Part shown: positions 1-5,268 of the stretch, one piece after another
Numbering within the stretch: position 1 is the stretch's first letter
How the letters are laid out: each line of letters begins with the position of its first letter
NCBI GenBank assembly: GCA_003456125.1
Contig: DMPD01000218.1
Coordinates: forward strand, 1-5,644
Source of the DNA: Cyanobacteria bacterium UBA8156
GTDB lineage: Bacteria; Cyanobacteriota; Cyanobacteriia; Pseudanabaenales; Pseudanabaenaceae
Reading direction: 5' to 3'
DNA: 5,644 nt
Translations under genes and position numbers: made by a program
Notes under the pieces: model-generated
What the model saw: only the letters and a program-made list of their open reading frames with translations
The model's database searches: none
What the model was told of the DNA's origin: nothing

Positions 1-12
1 TAATTAAAATGA

Positions 13-279
13 CTATAAATCTTCGATTTCACGACGTTGGATCTGAATCGTAACTCGCCCGCTTTTGCTGCGCTTGTCGGGCTGGTAGTCCCACTTCAGC
101 AAGTGCCCAATCAAAACACCGAGTCGGTTTCTCAGTTCCTGACCCTGTTGTTTTCCCAACGACTCAATTTCCTCTACCAAATGAGTAACATCCAGGTGCT
201 TAAAATCTCCTTTCTTCACTAACTTCGACTGCTCCAACGTCCAAGCATAAAAATCGGTTTCATAGAGATTGGCGGTCAT
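13..279 (-). CDS. Short DUF29-family protein, probably C-terminally truncated
   Basis: The 88-residue product resembles the N-terminal part of DUF29 proteins, a family of unknown function that is often multicopy in cyanobacteria. Visible hallmarks are LYETDFYAWTLEQ near the start, an acidic-hydrophobic VEEIESLGK segment around residues 35-43, and a GHLLKWDYQPDKRS segment around residues 58-71. I chose the ATG at 279 because GGAGG lies 5 bases upstream of it; a longer frame reaches 306 but has no such site. From memory, DUF29 proteins usually run to about 140-150 residues. This one stops just after the RREIEDL helix, and a second in-frame stop follows two codons later. It is therefore either a short variant or a decayed copy. 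The gene is AT-richer than its neighbours and has no HIP1 octamer, which would fit separate ancestry. Family assignment is fairly sure; function is unknown. Confidence 0.72.
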   Translation of the reverse strand: MTANLYETDFYAWTLEQSKLVKKGDFKHLDVTHLVEEIESLGKQQGQELRNRLGVLIGHLLKWDYQPDKRSKSGRVTIQIQRREIEDL

Positions 280-284
280 AATAT

Positions 285-289
285 CCTCC
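285..289 (-). promoter_or_regulatory. Shine-Dalgarno site of the DUF29-type gene
   Basis: On the minus strand GGAGG is followed by ATATT and then the ATG at 279. This strong site decides the start in favour of 279 over the longer frame to 306. Confidence 0.7.
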
Positions 290-430
290 GAGTTGCTTGA
301 CCCCAATGTATCCTTCGCAGAATTCCATTAAGGTGTTCTGAGATATCCACCGGTCGATTTCCATAAGGTTTTAACCAGAAGAGGAGAGCCATGGGCGGCG
401 TGCACCCCACCAATGCCAGGGACAAGCAAA

Positions 431-1066
431 CTACAAAACCCCTTTGGAACTGGGAATGGTGCCCCCCCGCCGCGGATCGAGGGCGATCGCGCCTTTAAGG
501 GCCCGGGCAAAGGCTTTGAAGGAAGCCTCGATGATGTGGTGGGAGTTGATCCCCGCCAGTTGCCGCACATGGAGGGTCATTTGGGCGTGGTTGACCAAAC
601 CTTGGTAAAATTCCCGCACCAATTGGGTGTCGTAGGTGCCGACCCTTTGGGTGGGAATTTCCAAGCCGTAGCTGAGGTGGGGCCGCCCGGAAAAGTCCAA
701 CACCACTTCCACCAAGGCTTCGTCGAGGGGGGCGACAAAATGCCCAAATCGTTCCATCCCCTTGCGATCGCCCAGGGCTTTGGCGATCGCCTGCCCCAGG
801 GTGATGCCCACATCTTCGTTCGTGTGGTGGTCATCGATGGGGTAATCGCCGGTCGCCTGCACCGTCAAATCCAGCAGCCCGTGGGAACACAATTGATGCA
901 ACATGTGATCCAAAAACGGAATGCCGGTAGCGATGCGACCTTGCCCGGTGCCGTCCAACACCACGGTAACCTTGACATCGGTTTCGCCGGTTTGGCGGTA
1001 GACCGTAGCCTCCCGCAAAGTAGCTTCACGCAGAACTGTGGCTTGACGGGGGGTAAGGTCAGTCAT
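431..1066 (-). CDS. hisB: Imidazoleglycerol-phosphate dehydratase (EC 4.2.1.19)
   Basis: This cytoplasmic enzyme dehydrates imidazole glycerol phosphate to imidazole acetol phosphate in histidine synthesis, using a Mn centre. The 211-residue product has the family's two duplicated metal-binding motifs: DDHHTNED at about residues 78-85 and [11 protein letters not shown] at about 175-185. Other family landmarks are GIPFLDHML (48-56), [12 protein letters not shown] (107-118) and a C-terminal PSSKGVL. The length fits the monofunctional bacterial enzyme, with no fused phosphatase domain. The ATG at 1066 is chosen because the protein would otherwise carry a long unrelated N-terminal extension, and because it overlaps the stop of the upstream gene in an ATGA. 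There is only a weak Shine-Dalgarno match, so translation is probably coupled to that gene. The N-terminus carries a small [10 protein letters not shown] duplication (residues 12-21) before the conserved domain. The protein ends directly at KGVL, without the short tail some homologues have. Confidence 0.97.
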   Translation of the reverse strand: MTDLTPRQATVLREATLREATVYRQTGETDVKVTVVLDGTGQGRIATGIPFLDHMLHQLCSHGLLDLTVQATGDYPIDDHHTNEDVGITLGQAIAKALGDRKGMERFGHFVAPLDEALVEVVLDFSGRPHLSYGLEIPTQRVGTYDTQLVREFYQGLVNHAQMTLHVRQLAGINSHHIIEASFKAFARALKGAIALDPRRGGTIPSSKGVL

Positions 1067-1374
1067 TGGGGCAACTCTTGACGTAGTTTGTGCAGCAAGT
1101 CCTGCAATCGGACGCGGTAAATGTAAGGCCAACCGCCGTTGGCTTCTACATTTTGCAACAAAGCAAACAGTTCGTGGCGGGTGTTGGGCAGGGCCGGCAT
1201 TAGCATTTCTTCGCAAATCTGACGATGCAGCGCTTCCAGTTCCCGCAAAACCAGCAGCAGACCCTGGGGATCGGTGCGCTGGCGGACCGCGATCGTCTGG
1301 ATCGCGCTGAGGGCCTGGTGGAATTCCGGGCTGAAGACGGAGGGCTGTTCGGGGGGGATTGCTGGGGCCACCAA
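1063..1374 (-). CDS. Uncharacterised 103-residue protein coupled to hisB
   Basis: I do not recognise this protein by name. It is 103 residues from a TTG at 1374, or 102 from the adjoining GTG at 1371. AGGAG at 1385-1389 lies 10 bases before the TTG and 13 before the GTG, which supports a start here although no ATG is available. A proline-rich N-terminus (about residues 4-16) is followed by a largely helical body: [16 protein letters not shown], then a leucine-rich [20 protein letters not shown] segment at 39-58. A GGWPYI stretch (80-85) and a basic amphipathic C-terminal helix finish it. There is no signal peptide, membrane segment or metal motif. Its TGA overlaps the hisB ATG by four bases, so the two are almost certainly co-transcribed and translationally coupled. 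That coupling and the well-formed amphipathic pattern argue for a real gene. A role with HisB is only inference from position. Confidence 0.75.
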   Translation of the reverse strand: MVAPAIPPEQPSVFSPEFHQALSAIQTIAVRQRTDPQGLLLVLRELEALHRQICEEMLMPALPNTRHELFALLQNVEANGGWPYIYRVRLQDLLHKLRQELPQ

Positions 1375-1420
1375 ATCCGGGGTTCTCCTGCCTGAGGCTT
1401 CGCGTTCTCCTCTAAGATAA

Positions 1421-1440
1421 CCGTAGGTCGCCCCCTACGG
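1421..1440. promoter_or_regulatory. Perfect hairpin in the psbO upstream region
   Basis: CCGTAGG at 1421-1427 and CCTACGG at 1434-1440 form a perfect 7-bp stem with a 6-base loop. It lies in the divergent spacer between the hisB-linked gene (start 1374) and psbO (start 1506). No T-run follows it on either strand, so an intrinsic terminator is unlikely. It could be an operator or a leader structure for either gene. The symmetry is seen directly; any role is inference. Confidence 0.45.
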
Positions 1441-1456
1441 CGTGCGGGCGATCGGT

Positions 1457-1485
1457 TTCATAGTTAAACAAACGTACGGTAAAAT
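1457..1485 (+). promoter_or_regulatory. Possible psbO promoter
   Basis: TTCATA (1457-1462) and TAAAAT (1480-1485) are separated by 17 bases and resemble a sigma-70 type -35/-10 pair, with four and five matches to consensus. The start of transcription would fall near 1492, only about 14 bases before the ATG. That leader would be unusually short, so the true promoter may lie elsewhere in 1375-1505. Confidence 0.3.
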
Positions 1486-1493
1486 TGAATCCC

Positions 1494-1500
1494 AAAAAGG
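1494..1500 (+). promoter_or_regulatory. Ribosome binding site deciding the psbO start
   Basis: AAAAAGG ends 5 bases before the ATG at 1506. This favours 1506 over the in-frame TTG at 1485, which lies upstream of the site, and over the ATG at 1518, which is 17 bases away. Confidence 0.6.
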
Positions 1501-1505
1501 TATCC

Positions 1506-2333
1506 ATGTTCCACCCAATGAAACGCCTCCTGGCTGTCTTTCTGTGTGTTGCGGCCCTCTGCTGGGCCCCCGCGGCGGCGATCGCCGGTACCAACAAACC
1601 CCTGACCTACGACCAAGTCAAAGGTACGGGTCTGGCGAACAAATGCCCCGATGTCAGCGGCAATGCGCGGGGTCGGGCGGTGATCCCGGTGAAACCCGGG
1701 GAATCCATCAGCTTGATCGATATTTGTTTGGAGCCGACCAATTTTTTCGTGAAGGAAGAATCCACCAATAAGCGCAAGGAAGCTGAGTTTGTGCCGGCGA
1801 AGCTCCTCACCCGCGCCACCTCCAGCCTGGATTTTATTAAGGCTAAGGTAACGGCGGAACCGGACGGTACCCTGGTGCTGCGGGAAGAAGAGGGCCTCGA
1901 CTACCAACCCATTACGGTGAAAATGCCGGGGGGGGAAATGGTGGCCTTCCTGTTTTCGATGAAGAATTTTGAAGGGCGCACCGAAGCGGGGGTGAACGCC
2001 ATCTCCACAGCGATCGATTTTGAAGGGGAAATGGAAGTACCGACCTACCGCGGTGGTACGTTTATTGACCCCAAAGGTCGGGGCTTGGGCACCGGTTACG
2101 ATGCGGCGGAAGCATTGCCCGCCAAACGGGACGATGCGGCTTTCTATGAGAAAAGCAACAAAAAGGCGGAATACCTGAAGGGCAAGATGTATTTGCAGGT
2201 GGCCCGGTTGGATACCACCACCGGGGAGTTGGCCGGTACCTTCGAGTGCGATCAACCCTCGGATACCGACCTCGGCGCGGAGGAACCCAGAGAAGTCCGC
2301 ATTCGGGGCGTTTTCTACGCCCGCTTGGGCTAA
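1506..2333 (+). CDS. psbO: Photosystem II manganese-stabilising protein PsbO
   Basis: PsbO is the 33-kDa extrinsic subunit on the lumenal face of photosystem II; it stabilises the Mn4CaO5 oxygen-evolving cluster. The 275-residue precursor starts with a signal peptide: Met-Lys-Arg at 5-7, a hydrophobic core at about 8-21, and a likely cleavage after AIA at residue 27. The mature part has the family landmarks LTYDQVKGTGLANKCP (33-48), EPTNFFVKEE (76-85), DYQPITVKMPGGE (132-144), VPTYRGGTFIDPKGRGLGTGYD (178-199), QPSDTDLG (250-257) and RIRGVFYAR (265-273). Cys47 and Cys74 match the conserved disulfide pair of PsbO. Cys248, in FECDQPSDTD, is a third cysteine where I remember Ser or another residue in cyanobacterial homologues. 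The gene is divergent from the hisB pair and converges on the photosystem I genes psaL-psaI. Start choice rests on AAAAAGG upstream of 1506. Confidence 0.99.
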   Translation: MFHPMKRLLAVFLCVAALCWAPAAAIAGTNKPLTYDQVKGTGLANKCPDVSGNARGRAVIPVKPGESISLIDICLEPTNFFVKEESTNKRKEAEFVPAKLLTRATSSLDFIKAKVTAEPDGTLVLREEEGLDYQPITVKMPGGEMVAFLFSMKNFEGRTEAGVNAISTAIDFEGEMEVPTYRGGTFIDPKGRGLGTGYDAAEALPAKRDDAAFYEKSNKKAEYLKGKMYLQVARLDTTTGELAGTFECDQPSDTDLGAEEPREVRIRGVFYARLG

Positions 2334-2393
2334 ATCCTGGGGATATGGGCCCAACCAGACCTAATTCCCATTTCTAATTCTAAACCCAACCAA

Positions 2394-2422
2394 AACGCGG
2401 GGAACCTCAAGTCCCCCGCGTT
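2394..2422. terminator. Bidirectional terminator between psbO and psaI
   Basis: AACGCGGGG (2394-2402) and CCCCGCGTT (2414-2422) form a perfect 9-bp, GC-rich stem with an 11-base loop. It sits in the 143-base gap between the stop of psbO (plus strand) and the stop of psaI (minus strand), where a terminator is expected for both. On the minus strand the stem runs directly into TTTTGG and more T-rich sequence. On the plus strand the following sequence is T-rich, including a run of six T starting at 2441, but the T tract is less immediate. Confidence 0.8.
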
Positions 2423-2476
2423 CTGTATTTGTATTTCTTGTTTTTTGCGAAACTTTCGGTTCGCGCTGTGGGCGAT

Positions 2477-2593
2477 TTAGGCTTCGCCTTCGATGTACAA
2501 AAACAGCAGGCCCATGCCCACCAATGGCAACAACCAGGTGATGGCAGGGATTAGAATCCAAGGCAAGTACGAGGCCGCGTAATCTCCGGTCAT
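2477..2593 (-). CDS. psaI: Photosystem I reaction centre subunit VIII (PsaI)
   Basis: This is a 38-residue, single-span thylakoid membrane protein of photosystem I that packs against PsaL in the trimerisation region. The product begins [13 protein letters not shown], continues with a hydrophobic span at about residues 11-33 containing the [16 protein letters not shown] segment, and ends EGEA. This matches cyanobacterial PsaI as I know it (start MTGSYAASFLPWI, end YIESDA) in length and pattern. On the minus strand AAGGA (2603-2607) precedes the ATG by 9 bases. The gene lies 66 bases downstream of psaL on the same strand, so it is almost certainly transcribed from the psaL promoter. A strong hairpin beyond its stop would end that transcript. 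The gene is easily missed because of its size. Confidence 0.97.
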   Translation of the reverse strand: MTGDYAASYLPWILIPAITWLLPLVGMGLLFLYIEGEA

Positions 2594-2659
2594 GGTTGAT
2601 ATTCCTTTTGGTTTAGGGTTGTTGGTAGGGGTTAAACGTTTATGCCGCAGCTTCTGAAC

Positions 2660-3160
2660 TTAGTTCACAAAGCCCCGCAGGATGGCATCGATGCCGCTGA
2701 AGTTCTCCAACAGGAAATAGGCCACGAAGGCGCTGCCGGCCCCACCCAAGAAGAAACCACCGGCAAACTGACTCCAGCCTTCCGCCGTTTGCAGACCCGC
2801 AGGTACCGGCGCACAGGTCGCCTGGGGTACCGCCAGCTCGGTTTGACCGCCGCGTCCGTAGGTCACCAAACCGTGGGCCGCCAAAGCCGCAGTGCCGATC
2901 AATACCAGGGCGATCGCCGTAACCAAGCCCCCCAGATTCGCAGCCGCGGGGTAGTCCCGCAACGGCCCAAACACCACTTCGGGGCCCACCAAGAAGTAGC
3001 CGTGGGCCATCCCCACTTCCAAGCCCCGCAACAGGGGCGACAACCCGGGCCGATAGGCCGGCAGGTTTTGAATAAAGGCCCGCACCACCGGTGAATCGCT
3101 GATCGGGGTCGACAAATGCCCGAATTGGGGATCGTCATTAAAAGGTTTTACAAAATCCAT
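2660..3160 (-). CDS. psaL: Photosystem I reaction centre subunit XI (PsaL)
   Basis: PsaL is a thylakoid membrane subunit of photosystem I needed for trimer formation in cyanobacteria; it binds chlorophyll and contacts PsaI. The 166-residue product shows the conserved segments FGHLSTPISDS (13-23), NLPAYRPGLSPLLRGLEVGMAHGYFLVGP (32-60), a second hydrophobic span at about 75-97, TAEGWSQFAGGFF (125-137) and a last span ending AYFLLEN (147-153). Glu48 and His53 lie in the conserved chlorophyll-binding stretch. The loop between spans two and three (about 101-122) is roughly a dozen residues longer than in Synechocystis PsaL as I remember it, and contains Cys116. The ATG at 3160 gives the usual short N-terminus. 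An in-frame ATG at 3181 and a TTG at 3187 are possible but unusual extensions. No start has a good Shine-Dalgarno site. psaI follows as the second gene of the operon. Confidence 0.99.
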   Translation of the reverse strand: MDFVKPFNDDPQFGHLSTPISDSPVVRAFIQNLPAYRPGLSPLLRGLEVGMAHGYFLVGPEVVFGPLRDYPAAANLGGLVTAIALVLIGTAALAAHGLVTYGRGGQTELAVPQATCAPVPAGLQTAEGWSQFAGGFFLGGAGSAFVAYFLLENFSGIDAILRGFVN

Positions 3161-3186
3161 GACGGTTAAAATGCATGACATTGGCA

Positions 3187-3226
3187 ATTTTAGGCAAGAA
3201 GGTCAAGGGCACGAACCGACCGTAAC
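3187..3226 (-). promoter_or_regulatory. Possible psaL-psaI promoter region with RpaB-like repeat
   Basis: On the minus strand TAAAAT (3192-3187) is a reasonable -10 element; a start near 3180 would exclude the in-frame ATG at 3181 and support the ATG at 3160. No good -35 lies 17 bases upstream (TTCGTG). Further upstream are GTTACGGT (3226-3219) and GTTCGTGC (3216-3209), separated by two bases. They loosely follow the layout of the HLR1 element bound by RpaB at photosystem I genes, but the second half matches poorly. This is a tentative call. Confidence 0.25.
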
Positions 3227-3235
3227 GTTTCGTTA
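3223..3235. repeat. Short inverted repeat upstream of psaL
   Basis: TAACG (3223-3227) and CGTTA (3231-3235) are perfect inverted copies around TTT. The repeat lies about 60 bases upstream of the psaL ATG, where an operator could sit. It is short enough to be chance. Confidence 0.3.
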
Positions 3236-3260
3236 GGAAAGTTCGCAAAAATTGTGATTC

Positions 3261-3797
3261 TCACCAGACGATCGCCAGGAGTACGCCCAGACCCAGCCCC
3301 AAAGCGGTGGCGATCGCCAGGGAGTACCGTCGTTGGCGGTGGGACGTTTCCCGGAGGGCTTGGCGAGCAAAAAAGAGGGGGGAAAACCAGAGCAGGAACA
3401 ACAGCAAGCGCAGACAACCATGGAGCAGTTCGCGGGACGGCATCGGCGTTCCCAAAAAGAAGTAGTCGGCCAGGAAGACTTGCAGCCCATCGCCCCCCCG
3501 CAACCACAGGGCTTGCAATACCACATCGGCGGCCAGCCAACCGGCGCTGCCGGCCACCAGGGGTACCCCCCAAATCCAGGAACTCGCGACCGCGACGGCG
3601 ATCGCGCCGCTGAGTACACCCGCACAGCTCCACAGCAGCCCGGATGCCTGCGCACTGGAGAGGCTCCAGCCCCAAAACACGTACCACAGGGCGACCGCCG
3701 TTAGGGCTAGCCAAGGGCGATCGCGCGGCACCGTCGGCGACCACCGACGGCGGCGGGGGGGCGTCTGGATCGATTCTTCGGAAAAGGGTTGGGTCAT
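3261..3797 (-). CDS. Uncharacterised multi-pass membrane protein
   Basis: I do not recognise this protein. The 178-residue product has a polar N-terminus with an RRRR cluster at 15-18. Four or five hydrophobic spans follow at roughly 30-46, 53-72, 79-98, 125-143 and 158-177, with the chain ending in the last span at IVW. The third and fourth spans are joined by a polar loop (99-124) containing GGDGLQ and LADYFFLGTPMPS. A basic loop (about 145-157, RQALRETSHRQRR) precedes the final span. By the positive-inside rule the N-terminus and that loop are likely cytoplasmic. The ATG at 3797 is preferred over a TTG at 3809, but its only ribosome-site match (AAGG) is too close, so the start is uncertain. 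Three HIP1 octamers fall inside it. It lies 100 bases upstream of psaL on the same strand and could be co-transcribed with it, but nothing in the sequence ties it to photosystem I. Confidence 0.8.
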   Translation of the reverse strand: MTQPFSEESIQTPPRRRRWSPTVPRDRPWLALTAVALWYVFWGWSLSSAQASGLLWSCAGVLSGAIAVAVASSWIWGVPLVAGSAGWLAADVVLQALWLRGGDGLQVFLADYFFLGTPMPSRELLHGCLRLLLFLLWFSPLFFARQALRETSHRQRRYSLAIATALGLGLGVLLAIVW

Positions 3798-3822
3798 GGC
3801 CTTGCCCAAGGCGTAGTCTCTG

Positions 3823-3828
3823 ATTATA
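3823..3828 (-). promoter_or_regulatory. Consensus -10 box for the membrane-protein gene
   Basis: A perfect TATAAT is present on the minus strand, about 26 bases upstream of the ATG at 3797. A start near 3816 would give a leader of about 20 bases. The -35 region is weak: CAAACA at an 18-base spacing is the best match. Confidence 0.45.
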
Positions 3829-3904
3829 GATCGATGATTTGTCGGTTGTTTGGGAAACGTTACTCCCGCCGGTGCTTTAGGATGTAAGAAATCAGGAGAT
3901 CAAG

Positions 3905-5233
3905 ATGACCCTAGGATTCAAAAACGGGACGGTGCTGTTGCCGGATGGGGCATTGGCCAAGCGGGACGTGGCGATCGCCAACGGTCAGATTGTGGCGGTG
4001 GGGGAAGGCGTAGCGGCCGGTTGGCCGGGGGCGATCGAGGTACCTGAGGGCTGGGTGGTGCTGCCAGGGGTGATCGATCCCCAGGTGCATTTCCGGGAGC
4101 CGGGGCTGGAGCACAAAGAGGATTTGACCTCCGCGGCCCGGGCCTGCGCCAAGGGGGGCGTGACCGCGTTTCTGGAAATGCCCAATACCCGCCCCCTCAC
4201 CACCACCCAAGCCACCCTCGACGATAAGTTGGCCCGGGCGGCCCGCAGTTGCGTTGTGAATTACGGATTTTTTATTGGCTCCACCCCCGACCTCCTGCCG
4301 GATTTGGATACGGCGGGCCCCACCTGCGGTATTAAGGCTTTTATGGGATCGATGCATGGGCCCCTGTTGATGAGCGATCCGGCGGTACTCGATCGCCTGT
4401 TTGCCCGGGGCGATCGCCTGATTGCGGTGCATGCGGAGGATCAAGCTCGGATTGAGGCTCGCCGCCAGCTCTATGCCGGGTGCAGCGATCCGGCGGTGCA
4501 TTCATTGATTCAGGACAACCAGGCGGCGCTAATGGCGACCCAGTTGGCGGTGGGGCTAGCCCAGAAGTACCAACGGCGGTTGCACATTTTGCATCTTTCC
4601 ACCGCCGATGAGGCCCTGTGGTTGCGCACCCACAAAACCCCCAACATCAGTTGTGAGGTGACTCCCCAACACCTCCTGTTGGACATCACGGCCTACGAAA
4701 CCTTGGGGACGTTGGCCCAAATGAATCCGCCGTTGCGGACACCGGGCGATCGCCGGGTCTTGTGGCAGGCGTTGCGGGATGGGGTGATTGATTGCATTGC
4801 CACCGATCATGCTCCCCACACCCTCACCGAAAAAGCCCAGACCTATCCCCAGTCTCCTTCCGGGATGCCAGGGGTAGAAACCGAGTTGCCGCTGATGTTG
4901 ACGGCGGCCCAAGCCGGCGAATGCACAATCGCCCAGGTCGGTCGGTGGATGAGCGAAAACGTGGCCCGGCTTTATCAAATTCCCAACAAAGGACGGATTG
5001 CGCCGGGGTGGGATGCGGATTTGGTGGTGGTGAATTTGCAGGCATATCGACCGGTGGTGCGCTCGGAATTGCTCACCAAGTGCGCCTGGAGTCCCTTTGA
5101 GGGCTGGAAACTCACCGGCTGGCCGGAAATCACCGTGGTGAATGGGCAAATCGCCTACCGCGATCGCCAAGTGCATCCCGAACCCCTGGGCCAACCCCTC
5201 CGGTTTGATCCAAATTTTTGGGCTACGGTTTAA
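3905..5233 (+). CDS. pyrC: Dihydroorotase (EC 3.5.2.3)
   Basis: This cytoplasmic zinc amidohydrolase closes carbamoyl aspartate to dihydroorotate, the third step of pyrimidine synthesis. The 442-residue product has the long, type I length and the family landmarks in order: DPQVHFREPG (58-67), EMPNTRPLT (91-99), GIKAFMGS (142-149), AVHAED (174-179), LHILHLST (226-233), MNPPLR (273-278), and the catalytic IATDHAPH (298-305). The C-terminal AWSPFEGW and NGQIAYRD (413-420) complete the small beta domain. Lys144 is placed like the carboxylated bridging lysine of this superfamily. The first His of the usual HxH metal motif is Gln60; I recall the same QVH form in other cyanobacterial and Bacteroidetes dihydroorotases. 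All other expected ligands are present, so it is probably active, though an allantoinase/hydantoinase-like paralogue cannot be fully excluded. AGGAG at 3894-3898, six bases before the ATG, fixes the start. Confidence 0.95.
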   Translation: MTLGFKNGTVLLPDGALAKRDVAIANGQIVAVGEGVAAGWPGAIEVPEGWVVLPGVIDPQVHFREPGLEHKEDLTSAARACAKGGVTAFLEMPNTRPLTTTQATLDDKLARAARSCVVNYGFFIGSTPDLLPDLDTAGPTCGIKAFMGSMHGPLLMSDPAVLDRLFARGDRLIAVHAEDQARIEARRQLYAGCSDPAVHSLIQDNQAALMATQLAVGLAQKYQRRLHILHLSTADEALWLRTHKTPNISCEVTPQHLLLDITAYETLGTLAQMNPPLRTPGDRRVLWQALRDGVIDCIATDHAPHTLTEKAQTYPQSPSGMPGVETELPLMLTAAQAGECTIAQVGRWMSENVARLYQIPNKGRIAPGWDADLVVVNLQAYRPVVRSELLTKCAWSPFEGWKLTGWPEITVVNGQIAYRDRQVHPEPLGQPLRFDPNFWATV

Positions 5234-5237
5234 GTCC

Positions 5238-5268
5238 GGCCCCTCTCTCAGTACGGGGGAAGGGAGCC
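5238..5268. terminator. Possible imperfect terminator hairpin after pyrC
   Basis: GGC...GCC arms (5238-5249 against 5257-5268) can form a 12-position stem with two C-A mismatches and some G-T pairs around a short loop. It fills the 34-base gap between two convergent genes. There is no T-run on either side, so the call is weak. Confidence 0.25.

Noticed and set aside
391..498. Plus-strand 35-codon open frame preceded by GAGGAG
   Set aside because: The ribosome-site match is good, but the frame runs antisense into the hisB 3' end and the short product has no recognisable pattern.
413..1081. Long plus-strand open frame across hisB
   Set aside because: It lies antisense to a gene with full HisB motifs, and its own translation shows no family pattern. 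GC-rich coding sequence commonly leaves open frames on the opposite strand.
1421..1440. Intrinsic terminator in the psbO upstream hairpin
   Set aside because: No T-run follows the stem on either strand, and no gene ends nearby; both flanking genes start there.
1464..2354. Minus-strand open frame of 296 codons across psbO
   Set aside because: It is fully antisense to psbO and its product is a low-complexity, His/Arg/Gly-rich sequence without recognisable domains.
2361..2561. Minus-strand 66-codon frame over psaI
   Set aside because: It is another frame of the psaI region and also runs through the terminator hairpin. PsaI itself is in the correct frame at 2477-2593.
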